Origin: Paenibacillus phoenicis
GTDB taxonomy: Bacteria > Bacillota > Bacilli > Paenibacillales > Paenibacillaceae
Direction of reading: 5' to 3'
NCBI RefSeq assembly: GCF_034718895.1
Contig: NZ_JAYERP010000001.1
Span: 682,001-746,000, forward strand
Length of the DNA: 64,000 bases
Of this stretch, positions 1 to 8,124 are shown piece by piece. Every line of letters starts with the position of its first letter. Position 1 is the first letter of the stretch. The notes beneath the pieces are model-generated. The model did not search any database and had not been told where the DNA came from. It saw only the letters and a program-made list of their open reading frames with translations. Made by a program: the position numbers and the translations under genes.

Positions 1-321
1 GCCGTGCGTTATTTGGCTTTGCAATACGGGATCGAAGCCTCGAACACCTGGGAACGGATCGCTCAACTGCTTCAGCTTGAGGCTGTTCCGACGCGGTGGC
101 TGGAATCGTGCAGTCGCGCGTTTAACACGGCGGTCAAGTTGAGATCGCTTGTATCGCCGGTTATCGAAGACGGCTTGCTCACGGGTTCTCACTACTTGCC
201 CCAAGACATGCTAAAACAGAAAGAGCTCCGGCGCGAGCTGCGGGAATCGCTCAGTACGGTCAAGGTCATGTACCGCACACTCCAAAGGCAGCACCGGTAT
301 GCGGAAAGGAAATGGTTATGA
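1..321 (+). CDS. DUF294 nucleotidyltransferase-like protein, C-terminal part
   Basis: The reading frame is open from the first base, so the 5' part lies outside the window. The visible 106 residues resemble the C-terminal substrate-binding helical domain of the DUF294 family (CBS-domain or cAMP-binding proteins with an inactive-looking nucleotidyltransferase domain); the cues are the pattern around 'SNTWERIAQL' and the helix ending 'TVKVMYRTLQRQ'. The stop codon overlaps the start region of the following exonuclease gene, so the two are probably co-transcribed and translationally coupled. DUF294 proteins next to DnaQ-like exonucleases are common in bacteria; the substrate is unknown. The family call is from pattern recognition only. 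Confidence 0.75.
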   Translation, partial: AVRYLALQYGIEASNTWERIAQLLQLEAVPTRWLESCSRAFNTAVKLRSLVSPVIEDGLLTGSHYLPQDMLKQKELRRELRESLSTVKVMYRTLQRQHRYAERKWL

Positions 322-1055
322 AAGAACCGATGAAGGGAAATGGTGGTTTTTGGGATGCTTTTAAGGGCGGCGGAGTGTCGCCAAGGATCGCCTCGATGCT
401 TGGTGCTCCCAGCGCACAGCAGATCGCTTTCGTTCGTTCATTAACCAAAGGACAGCGCCGTCCGGAGACGCTTCACGTTCCGCTGGCTGAATTAAAAACG
501 GCCGTCTTCGATTTGGAGACAACAGGATTTCATTACCATTATGGTGATGAAATCTTGTCCTTTGGAGCCGTGAAAGTGGAAGGGGAGCGGATCACCGATG
601 AGGTGTATTACTCGCTTGCCAAACCCGCTTGCCAAATTCCTGAGCGGATTATAGAACTAACCGGAATTACGCAGGAGATGGCCCAGTCGGCTCCATCCTT
701 GCTGGAGGCGTTGCGCGAATTTATGGCATTTGTGGATGACCGGGTGCTTGTTGCCCACGGCAGTGCGCATGACAAAGCTTTTCTGGACGTGGCGTTATGG
801 AAAACAAGCAAAGCTCATCTCGGGCATCGGGTGCTGGACACGATGATGATCGCCCGTAAGCTGGAACCGGATCGGCGGATCTCCGGCAGCCTGGACGATT
901 GGCTGGAAGTGTATGGGATTCCAGTGGCCCAGCGCCATCACGCGCTGGAGGACTCCAAGATGACGGCTCAGCTGTGGACCGCGTTAATCGCACGGTTGAA
1001 AGAACAAAACGTGATTACTTTGGGTGATCTGTACACTTTTTTAAGCAGAACGTAA
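318..1055 (+). CDS. DnaQ-like 3'-5' exonuclease (DEDDh family)
   Basis: A 245-residue protein with the three exonuclease motifs of the DnaQ / polymerase III epsilon superfamily. Motif I DLETTG is near residue 65, motif II is around HGSAHDKAFL near residue 147, and motif III HHALEDS is near residue 207. It should remove nucleotides from 3' ends using two metal ions; whether it proofreads, repairs or trims RNA cannot be told. I place the start at the ATG at 318 rather than 312, because the GGAAAGGA ribosome site at 303-310 is 7 bases from 318 but only 1 from 312. It overlaps the stop of the upstream DUF294 gene. Confidence 0.85.
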   Translation: MKEPMKGNGGFWDAFKGGGVSPRIASMLGAPSAQQIAFVRSLTKGQRRPETLHVPLAELKTAVFDLETTGFHYHYGDEILSFGAVKVEGERITDEVYYSLAKPACQIPERIIELTGITQEMAQSAPSLLEALREFMAFVDDRVLVAHGSAHDKAFLDVALWKTSKAHLGHRVLDTMMIARKLEPDRRISGSLDDWLEVYGIPVAQRHHALEDSKMTAQLWTALIARLKEQNVITLGDLYTFLSRT

Positions 1056-1067
1056 GCCTTTGCCGTC

Positions 1068-1550
1068 TTAGTCTTCCCGAAGCTTGACGGGCAGCAGACT
1101 ATAACCTCCTGTATGAGCACTTATACCATACGCTTGAAGCGTGAAGCCGTCCGGTTCGCCGGGCGGCTTATCGTTTGACGGATTTGCGTTTGGCTTGTCG
1201 TTGAACGAGTGCATCCGACCACCGATCAGGTACAAGCGAAGGCGATCGGCAAAATTCGGAAGCTGGCGCAGATCCTCTGGCGAAGGACGCGGCGGTGAGT
1301 TGGGGTGGGTATGATAGACGCCGATCAACTGCGGATCAAAGCAGCTTCGGACCCAGGCGACCGGGTCGAGTTCAAAAGCGTGCAACGGAGTCTGCGAATG
1401 GTTCGCCACGGGGAAAAAACGTTCGATTCTGCCGATGCGGCCGTCAAATGTTCCGAGCAACAGCCCGCAGGCTTCCTCCGGGTAACGCTGTTGCCCATCC
1501 TGCAGCATTTCGTCACGAATATCCGGCGGCAATATCCAGGATTGATTCAT
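1068..1550 (-). CDS. M67 family (JAMM/MPN+) metallopeptidase
   Basis: A 160-residue protein with a JAMM zinc signature: an N-terminal glutamate in 'YPEEACGLLLG', then HTHPNSPP with a downstream PSPED in the middle of the chain. Prokaryotic JAMM proteins act as zinc isopeptidases or peptidases on sulfur-carrier (ThiS/MoaD-like) or similar proteins; no carrier gene is adjacent here, so the substrate is open. The start at 1550 is chosen over an upstream in-frame ATG at 1610 because GGGAG sits 8 bases before it. It is convergent with the exonuclease gene, with only 12 bases between the stop codons. Confidence 0.8.
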   Translation of the reverse strand: MNQSWILPPDIRDEMLQDGQQRYPEEACGLLLGTFDGRIGRIERFFPVANHSQTPLHAFELDPVAWVRSCFDPQLIGVYHTHPNSPPRPSPEDLRQLPNFADRLRLYLIGGRMHSFNDKPNANPSNDKPPGEPDGFTLQAYGISAHTGGYSLLPVKLRED

Positions 1551-1601
1551 TTTGCATGCTCCCGTCGATGAAATGATAGAGTTCACCTTTTTCTCGATCC
1601 A

Positions 1602-1631
1602 TTGTAACAAATCGTTAAAAAAGGGTACAAT
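1602..1631 (+). promoter_or_regulatory. Sigma-A type promoter for the thioredoxin-like gene
   Basis: TTGTAA at 1602-1607 and TACAAT at 1626-1631 are separated by 18 bases, about 60 bases upstream of the ResA/TlpA-like gene. Called by consensus match only. Confidence 0.45.
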
Positions 1632-1689
1632 AATTACGGTAAACCTAAATCTTCAAAACCAGATGAGGTCATAAAAGGACGGGCAAAAG

Positions 1690-2268
1690 ATGAAACGTAA
1701 TCGATGGATACTCGCCGGGTTGCTGGTGTTGCTGGTTATCGCCTCGCTGGACCGCGGGGGGCAGGAGGGCTGGTTTGGCAGCTTCCTCAGCGGCTCCAAG
1801 GAGGACAATAACGAACCTTCGCTTAGCGCTATGGCAGCAGAAGGGGCTCCAAAGCCGGGAACGGCTGCGCCAACTTTCGCGTTGGCAGGATTGGATGGCA
1901 AGACATATGAGGTTGGGGGCAAGCGGGATAAAGTGCTGCTTCTGAACTTCTGGGCTTCCTGGTGTGATCCGTGTAAGGAGGAAGCGCCCGAGCTGAAGGC
2001 GTTATCTGAGAAATACAAGGATTCGCTGGACATTTATGCCGTGAACGTTACATTGTACGATAATCTGGATGAGGCTAAGGCCTTCGTCAAAAAATATGGC
2101 TACACCTTCCCGGTCCTCTTGGACGAAAAGGAGGAGCTTTACCGGAAATATAACGGGATTGCCTTTCCAACCAACGTGCTGATCGACGAGCAAGGCGTGA
2201 TTCGCGACGTCATCGTTGGTGTCATTTCGCCGGAAGAGTTGGAAGCCAAGATTAAAAGCCTGATTTAA
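1690..2268 (+). CDS. Membrane-anchored thiol-disulfide oxidoreductase, TlpA/ResA family
   Basis: A 192-residue protein. Residues 5-20 form an uncleaved-looking signal anchor, followed by a linker and a thioredoxin fold starting near residue 55. The active site WCDPC (Cys94 and Cys97) lies in the usual WASWCxPC context, and a cis-proline segment 'AFPTNVLID' is near the C-terminus. It most likely reduces disulfides outside the membrane, as ResA does for cytochrome c maturation, but no cytochrome biogenesis gene is adjacent. The gene stands alone between its own promoter and a strong bidirectional terminator. Confidence 0.88.
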   Translation: MKRNRWILAGLLVLLVIASLDRGGQEGWFGSFLSGSKEDNNEPSLSAMAAEGAPKPGTAAPTFALAGLDGKTYEVGGKRDKVLLLNFWASWCDPCKEEAPELKALSEKYKDSLDIYAVNVTLYDNLDEAKAFVKKYGYTFPVLLDEKEELYRKYNGIAFPTNVLIDEQGVIRDVIVGVISPEELEAKIKSLI

Positions 2269-2273
2269 CAAGT

Positions 2274-2315
2274 AAAAAGCCCGAATCGCCGTCAGTAACG
2301 GAGATTTGGGCTTTT
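2274..2315. terminator. Bidirectional terminator between resA-like gene and cimA
   Basis: Inverted repeat with arms AAAAGCCCGAATC and GATTTGGGCTTTT, A-rich before and T-rich after, between two convergent genes. It can serve both. Confidence 0.8.
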
Positions 2316-2332
2316 CGCTTAAGAGGTGATGC

Positions 2333-3952
2333 TTAATGGTTGACGAGTCCCCATCCGGCGGAAGGAATCTCTTCATAGTCCTCCCGTTTTGTCTGCCCCA
2401 GCAGCGCGTAACGGATCGAGTCAACGAGCGCTTCCCAGCTCGCTTCAATGACGTTGCTGGACACGCCAACGGTATTCCAGGAGTTGTGATAATCCTGGGA
2501 TTCGATCAGTACACGTACCTTCGAAGCGGTGGCATCTTTGTCGTCAAGAACGCGCACCTTGTAGTCCGACAGATGCATATCCTTCAAGCCCGGGTAATAA
2601 GTGATCAAGGCTTTGCGAAGCGCATTGTCGAGAGCGTTAACCGGGCCGTTGCCTTCGGCAGCGGTGTAGACACTGACTCCGTCAATCTTCAGCTTGACGA
2701 AGGCTTCGGAAACGACAGGACGGTCAGCGGTTTTCTCAACGAGCATCTTAAACGATTCAAAGACGAACAGTTCCTTCATATCGCCATTGGCCTGACGCAG
2801 CAGCAATTCGAGCGAGGCGTCCGCACCTTCGAATTGATACCCTTGATGCTCCAGTTCCTTAATCTTGGCGATCACTTGTTTGGTGTTCTCGTTCTCCGGA
2901 TTGAATTCGATTCCCATCTCCTGCGCCTTGGACAGGATGTTACTTTGCCCGGCCAACTCGGAGACAAGCACGCGCTGGCGGTTACCGACCAATTCGGGAG
3001 CGATGTGCTCATATGTCCGCGAATCGCGGAGGATGGCGGAGACGTGAATGCCTCCTTTGTGGGCGAACGCGGCGTTCCCGACATACGGCTGGTTGACCGG
3101 CATGTGCACATTAGCGATCTCGCTGATGTAACGGGCGGTATTGGTCAGCTGCTTTAACCGGTCGGGCTCGAGCACTTCGTAGCCCAGCTTCAGCTGCAGA
3201 TTTGGAATAATCGAGCAAAGGTTGGCATTGCCGCAACGCTCCCCGTACCCGTTCATCGTCCCTTGGATTTGGGTTACGCCGGCCCGGACGGCGCTAAGCG
3301 AGTTGGCGACGGCCAGCTCACAGTCGTTGTGGGTATGGATGCCCAGCTTCGAGCCGGGAATCACTTCGCACAATGCGCTGACGATATCATACACCTCATG
3401 CGGCATCGTTCCGCCGTTCGTGTCACACATGACCAGCCAGTCGGCACCAGCCTCCTCCGCTTTGCGTAAGACGGAGAGGGCGTATTCCGGATTGTTTTTA
3501 TACCCGTCAAAAAAATGTTCCGCGTCAAAAATGACCTCCAGCCCCTGCCGCTTCAGATAAGCGATCGAATCGGAGATCATGGCGAGGTTTTCCTCTAGCG
3601 TGGTTTGCAGCGCGGTATGCACATGGAAATCCCACGATTTTCCGACCAGCGTCGCCGCTGGAACACCGGCTTCGATCATCTTATTGAGACCAGCATCATG
3701 TTCGGCTAGGCTGTCTTTTCGGCGTGTGCTGCCAAAAGCGGTAATCTTGGCCTGCAGCTTCAGCTCCATGACCCGCTTAAAAAATTCAATGTCCTTCCCG
3801 TTACTGCCCGGAATTCCACCTTCAATATAATGGACCCCAAGGTAATCCAGCTTTTTGGCGATCTTCAGCTTATCGTCCGCCGACAGGCTGATGCCCTCGC
3901 CTTGGGTACCGTCGCGTAAGGTTGTGTCGAAGATGGATATTGGCTTTGACAT
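2333..3952 (-). CDS. cimA: (R)-citramalate synthase
   Basis: A 539-residue member of the isopropylmalate synthase / citramalate synthase family. The N-terminal TIM barrel has the metal and substrate motif DTTLRDG at residues 9-15, HTHND at 206-210 and GNAN at 241-244. A C-terminal LeuA-type regulatory domain follows from about residue 400. Length and the 'TQGEGISLS' start fit CimA better than LeuA. It condenses pyruvate with acetyl-CoA to give citramalate, entering threonine-independent isoleucine synthesis. It is monocistronic here, with no T-box visible in the 190-base leader, so feedback probably acts through the C-terminal domain. Confidence 0.92.
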   Translation of the reverse strand: MSKPISIFDTTLRDGTQGEGISLSADDKLKIAKKLDYLGVHYIEGGIPGSNGKDIEFFKRVMELKLQAKITAFGSTRRKDSLAEHDAGLNKMIEAGVPAATLVGKSWDFHVHTALQTTLEENLAMISDSIAYLKRQGLEVIFDAEHFFDGYKNNPEYALSVLRKAEEAGADWLVMCDTNGGTMPHEVYDIVSALCEVIPGSKLGIHTHNDCELAVANSLSAVRAGVTQIQGTMNGYGERCGNANLCSIIPNLQLKLGYEVLEPDRLKQLTNTARYISEIANVHMPVNQPYVGNAAFAHKGGIHVSAILRDSRTYEHIAPELVGNRQRVLVSELAGQSNILSKAQEMGIEFNPENENTKQVIAKIKELEHQGYQFEGADASLELLLRQANGDMKELFVFESFKMLVEKTADRPVVSEAFVKLKIDGVSVYTAAEGNGPVNALDNALRKALITYYPGLKDMHLSDYKVRVLDDKDATASKVRVLIESQDYHNSWNTVGVSSNVIEASWEALVDSIRYALLGQTKREDYEEIPSAGWGLVNH

Positions 3953-4078
3953 GATCGAAGTATCCCCCTTTAGCCGTGGATGAGGGTGGTTAGCTCTCCC
4001 CGAATGTTTAGTTTTTAATTAATAATTATAACATCAACATGTTAAATGGAACACGCTTTTTTAAGATATCAGGCGATA

Positions 4079-4107
4079 TTGACCGTCTTTCCGGGGACAG
4101 GTATGCT
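4079..4107 (+). promoter_or_regulatory. Promoter of dinB
   Basis: TTGACC at 4079-4084 and TATGCT at 4102-4107 with the optimal 17-base spacing. No LexA box of the CGAAC-N4-GTTCG type is visible in the interval, so SOS control is not supported. Confidence 0.55.
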
Positions 4108-4145
4108 GAACTTAGGAGTAACGTATGATAAACGAGGGGTAGGAA

Positions 4146-5453
4146 ATGAGAGATACCGCTGATTTTTACCCGGCGCGGGGAAGAGTCATTTTGCATGTCG
4201 ATATGAACGCCTTTTATTGTTCGGTCCATGAGGCGGAAGAACCGGAGAAATATCGGAACCGTCCTACGGCGGTAGCGGGAAGCGTGGAGCTGCGCAAAGG
4301 AGTGATCGTCACCTGCTCGTATACCGCGCGTAAAATGGGAGTGTCGACCGGAATGACCGTCAGCCAAGGGCTGAAGAAATGTCCCGAGCTGATCGTCATC
4401 CAGCCGGATTTCCATCTATACCGCAAATATTCCCGGGCGTTTATGGACATTGCGTACGAATACACGCCGCTCCTTCAAGCGGTTTCCATCGACGAATGTT
4501 ATCTCGATATCACCGGCTCCAAGCAATTTGGAACCCCGCTCGAAATTGCGAGTCAAATCCAACAGCGGATCCGTCACGAGCTGGGCCTTCCCTGTTCGAT
4601 TGGGATTGCTCCCAACAAGCTGTTAGCCAAGATGGCTTCAGATATGAAAAAACCAAACGGCATCACCGTATTGCGCATCCGGGACGTGCCGAAGCTCCTT
4701 TGGGACAAACCGTGCAGCGACTTGTTTGGCATCGGCCGAAAGACGGCCGAGAAGCTGAAGTCGATGCGGATCTATACGATCGGGCAGCTGGCGGCTGCGG
4801 ACGAGCGCAAGCTGATCGAGCGATTTGGGGTGGCCGGTTCTTGGATGAAACAGGCGGCGAACGGCAGAGATGATTCGCCGGTGAGCGATGAGCGCGAGCG
4901 AAATAAATCGATTGGCCACACCACCACACTGCCGCGCGATATTAGCCGGATGGAGGACGTGCAACGCGTGCTGTTGAACATCGCGGATCAAGTCGCGCGC
5001 CGACTGCGGCGGCAAAATCTGATGGCACAGACGATCCAAATTACGATCCGCACCCCGGACATGAAGACGATCACCCGCTCGCACAGTCTGGATACGGTAA
5101 CCGAGCAGGCGGAGGTGATTTACCGGGAAGCCTGTGAGTTGTACCGCCGCCATTGGAGCGAAGACAAGTCGGTTCGTCTCCTAGGGATCACTTTACAAAA
5201 TTTGGTTCCAAAGGAGGAATCCGCGCTGCAGCTCGATCTGTTTGATTATGAGCGGCAGCCCAAAAAAGAGTCATTAACGCGCACAATGGACATGCTAAGA
5301 GACAAGTTCGGGGAAGACGCCGTGCTGACGGCAGGAATGCTGACCGATGATCCATCGGCATTGATCCGCAATCATCGCATTCGCGGGACTTCGCTGCAAA
5401 CCGACTTTCTTCGCCAGAACCGGGACGATTCGGACGGTCCACGTTCGGAGTAG
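4146..5453 (+). CDS. dinB: DNA polymerase IV (Y family)
   Basis: A 435-residue translesion polymerase. The catalytic carboxylates are in 'HVDMNAFYCSV' (Asp19) and 'SIDECYLD' (114-121). A helix-hairpin-helix segment follows ('LFGIGRKTAEKL'), then the little-finger domain. A C-terminal QLDLF motif near residue 362 matches the sliding-clamp binding pentapeptide. It copies damaged templates with low fidelity and is recruited to stalled forks through the beta clamp. The ribosome site GAGGGG precedes the ATG. It has its own promoter. Confidence 0.95.
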   Translation: MRDTADFYPARGRVILHVDMNAFYCSVHEAEEPEKYRNRPTAVAGSVELRKGVIVTCSYTARKMGVSTGMTVSQGLKKCPELIVIQPDFHLYRKYSRAFMDIAYEYTPLLQAVSIDECYLDITGSKQFGTPLEIASQIQQRIRHELGLPCSIGIAPNKLLAKMASDMKKPNGITVLRIRDVPKLLWDKPCSDLFGIGRKTAEKLKSMRIYTIGQLAAADERKLIERFGVAGSWMKQAANGRDDSPVSDERERNKSIGHTTTLPRDISRMEDVQRVLLNIADQVARRLRRQNLMAQTIQITIRTPDMKTITRSHSLDTVTEQAEVIYREACELYRRHWSEDKSVRLLGITLQNLVPKEESALQLDLFDYERQPKKESLTRTMDMLRDKFGEDAVLTAGMLTDDPSALIRNHRIRGTSLQTDFLRQNRDDSDGPRSE

Positions 5454-5494
5454 GAATGATCACGTATTGGAATTGGAATAATACGGAAAACGCA

Positions 5495-5523
5495 TTGAAA
5501 TTGTAAACTATTTATATTATATT
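5495..5523 (+). promoter_or_regulatory. Promoter of the ferredoxin gene
   Basis: TTGAAA at 5495-5500 and TATATT at 5518-5523, 17-base spacing, in an AT-rich stretch upstream of an AGGAGG ribosome site. Confidence 0.55.
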
Positions 5524-5579
5524 GGTCATGGTGATATAAAAAGCACCGGACTCGTACCGTTTATTCAGGAGGCAGATAA

Positions 5580-5825
<246 letters not shown>

Positions 5826-5848
5826 ACCTTTGGAATAACTGGGATAAG

Positions 5849-5888
5849 GAGCACCCTGCGCCGATTTTGGCGGGGGTGCTCTTTTTTT
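5849..5888 (+). terminator. Terminator of the ferredoxin gene
   Basis: GAGCACCC and GGGTGCTC arms followed by seven T residues. Confidence 0.88.
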
Positions 5889-6339
5889 AAGATATCAGAA
5901 AGTATAAACTTCGGGCGATTGGCATCCTGATATCGCAAGAAAAACTTCCGCTAAACGCGGTCTGTCTACTTTGAATGTACGTCGATAGACGTTTTTCTTA
6001 TTAGATGATGCGGTGATCGCGATCGGGGGCTGGGGTCTACTACCTCTGCTGCCCCCCTTTGCACGATTATCCCGCTGGCTCAGGTCGCTTTGTGCGGCTC
6101 TTTGAGGGATTATCCCGTTGGGTCCTGATGAGTTCTGAACGAAAGGGATAATCATGCAAAGAGCTGTGCAGTGATACGACTGAGGAACGGCGGCGTTTTT
6201 ACCTTGATACCGACCTGCTGGTAGGTACTAAGTCGCAAAATTGCGGGATTGGCGAGAATTGGGTTAGGAACGCGGATTTTTTTGCCGATATAAGTAATGA
6301 AAGGGGATTTCTCAACTACTCTCTAATCTGGAGGAACTG
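5889..6339. repeat. Gene-free 450-base spacer with inverted repeats and GATTATCCC motifs
   Basis: No credible gene is present. The spacer holds three inverted repeats: GATATCAG (5891) with CTGATATC (5927); AAGAAAAAC (5937) with GTTTTTCTT (about 5991); and GATTATCCC (about 6108) with GGGATAATC (about 6145). The last one recurs in other spacers of this window near 30.4 kb and 43.4 kb. The spacer may hold a structured RNA or intergenic repeat elements; sequence alone does not decide. Confidence 0.5.
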
Positions 6340-7800
6340 ATGGGGAACTCGGCTTACCTTAAAAAATACGTGGAAAACCACCCGAACAATAAAATGGCCT
6401 GGTACCTGCTGGGCAAAGAATATGAAGCGAACGGGCAAGCGGGGAAAGCCCACTATTGTTATATTCAGGCGGGCAACGTGTATGAGGCATTTGAATCCAG
6501 CAAAATTCCGCTACCGGAGGAAGTGCTGGCCGGCTATAAGGAAGGGCTGTTGCAGGAGTCACACCGGAAGGAGAAACGAAGCCGCTTCCTGCGCAAGCTC
6601 AGTCTTGCGCTGTTGATTGCGCTGCTGGTGTGGATTCCTTCCGCCCATGCGCCGGGGGATCGGCAGGCGGCGGTGCCCGTGAACGCCGCCGATGCAGGTG
6701 CCGGTGACGATGCCGACCTCGGGGAGGCATCGGCGGAAGCGCAGAAGCCCGCCGGGGATGAGGCGGGCGAAGGTGCGCCTGCGGGGACGCCGGCCTTCTC
6801 GGAGCCGGCGTTCACCGCCATCGGCTTCGGCGGCGACCCTGCCGGGACGCAGGCGGAGGCCTTGGGCGGTTTGCTCGCGCTGCAGCGGCAAACCGCCGTT
6901 CCCCTGCTCCATGCCGCAGCGCTGGGCATGGAGCAGGCTGGCGACTGGCTGGTCTGGTCGGACGACCTGCCCGTCGCGTTTGGCTTGGAGCAGAGTCCGG
7001 CCGATGGTCGGACGGCGCTCCAAGCCTATGATGCGCGCGCGTGCGAATGCGCGCCGCCGGATTCGGCCGCGCTGCAGGAGCGCGCGCGGCAGTGGATCCC
7101 GCAGCAGGAATCGCTGGGCGTGCTTGCCTCGGCGATGATCCACTACAAGCAGGCTAACGGTGTATGGCCTGCTAGCCTGCAAGACCTGGTCGGGCCGTAT
7201 CCCGACAACTGGATTGCCGGGACCGATCCGACCATGGTGCGGGCGTTTAAACCGCTGCTTGCGCAATTAAAACGCGAGGGTACAGGCGCAACGGGAAATG
7301 CGAATGCGCAAGAAGTGCTCGCGGAGGGGATGGCTCCGGGGCAGCGGCCTTTTTTTGCCGAACCTTATGAAATTATCGTCGATACGAAAACGCACACATT
7401 GGCGGTGGTCAGCGGGAACGTCTTGATTCGGAGTTATCCGGTTGGATTGGGCGGCTCGCGAACGCCGGAGGGCACGTTTGTCATCTCCGAAAAAGTGATC
7501 AACCCGAACGGAAGGGATAGCGGGGAATTTGGCAGCCGCGGCATGCAGCTGTCGGATACAAACTACGCGATTCACGGAACGAATGAGCCGGACAGTATTG
7601 GAAAGGATGAGTCGCTAGGCTGCATCCGGATGGGCAAGAAGGATGTGGAAGAGCTGTTTGATCTGGTTCCGAAGGGGACGAGGGTGAGGATTGGGAAGGG
7701 GATTTTGCCGAAGCTGAAGAACGTCCCGGCGGAGCGTTTCGCCCTGGGCGATAGACAGGATCAGACTAATCCCCACCGCACTTACCATTGGCTGAACTAG
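6340..7800 (+). CDS. YkuD-type L,D-transpeptidase with TPR-like N-terminus
   Basis: A 486-residue protein. Residues 1-60 look like a TPR pair on the cytoplasmic side. A membrane segment lies at about 86-104, followed by a long Ala/Gly/Pro/Glu-rich extracellular linker (about 105-330) of raised GC. The YkuD catalytic domain ends the protein, with His412 in HGTN and the SLGCIRM motif (Cys428, Arg430). It should form 3-3 cross-links in peptidoglycan or attach ligands to it. The start has a GGAGGA site only 4 bases away, short but with no better alternative nearby. Confidence 0.9.
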   Translation: MGNSAYLKKYVENHPNNKMAWYLLGKEYEANGQAGKAHYCYIQAGNVYEAFESSKIPLPEEVLAGYKEGLLQESHRKEKRSRFLRKLSLALLIALLVWIPSAHAPGDRQAAVPVNAADAGAGDDADLGEASAEAQKPAGDEAGEGAPAGTPAFSEPAFTAIGFGGDPAGTQAEALGGLLALQRQTAVPLLHAAALGMEQAGDWLVWSDDLPVAFGLEQSPADGRTALQAYDARACECAPPDSAALQERARQWIPQQESLGVLASAMIHYKQANGVWPASLQDLVGPYPDNWIAGTDPTMVRAFKPLLAQLKREGTGATGNANAQEVLAEGMAPGQRPFFAEPYEIIVDTKTHTLAVVSGNVLIRSYPVGLGGSRTPEGTFVISEKVINPNGRDSGEFGSRGMQLSDTNYAIHGTNEPDSIGKDESLGCIRMGKKDVEELFDLVPKGTRVRIGKGILPKLKNVPAERFALGDRQDQTNPHRTYHWLN

Positions 7801-7801
7801 C

Positions 7802-7933
7802 TTAGGTTACGATCAATAGGACGGTAGTCACGATGACCAGCGCGGCAACGATGGAAATGGACCAGATGAGCGCTTTCTTGTTGACTTCGTCCTTTTTCTT
7901 CTGGAGTGTAGGCGGTTTGCGCTTGGCAGACAT
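7802..7933 (-). CDS. Small single-pass membrane protein (43 aa)
   Basis: A 43-codon frame reading MSAKRKPPTLQKKKDEVNK then a hydrophobic helix of about 22 residues to the stop. It has a GGGG ribosome site 8 bases before the ATG at 7933. The basic N-terminus followed by one membrane helix is typical of small membrane proteins of unknown function in Bacillales. It is convergent with the YkuD gene, with one base between stop codons. Confidence 0.65.
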   Translation of the reverse strand: MSAKRKPPTLQKKKDEVNKKALIWSISIVAALVIVTTVLLIVT

Positions 7934-8124
7934 GAACATTTCCCCTCTCTAGCCTAGTTTAAAGCGATATTAGAGATGCTTTCTCCCTTATTGTAACGGC
8001 TTTCACAGCAAAATTCCATCACCCTGTTGTTTCTTTCACGTGCGGTTTAGGTTAAACTTTTCTTTTCTAACAGAAACAGCTAAACTGATAATAGCAAAAA
8101 TGCAAAGCGTAAGATCGGAGTGAA

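Noticed and set aside
2336..3157. A 273-residue plus-strand frame
   Set aside because: It is the antisense of cimA, whose catalytic motifs are complete on the minus strand.
3953..4145. Possible T-box or leader attenuator for cimA and LexA box for dinB
   Set aside because: No T-box TGGNACCGCG-type sequence, and no CGAAC-N4-GTTCG box.
6559..7266. A 235-residue minus-strand frame
   Set aside because: It is an Arg/Gly-rich shadow of the GC-rich linker of the YkuD protein.
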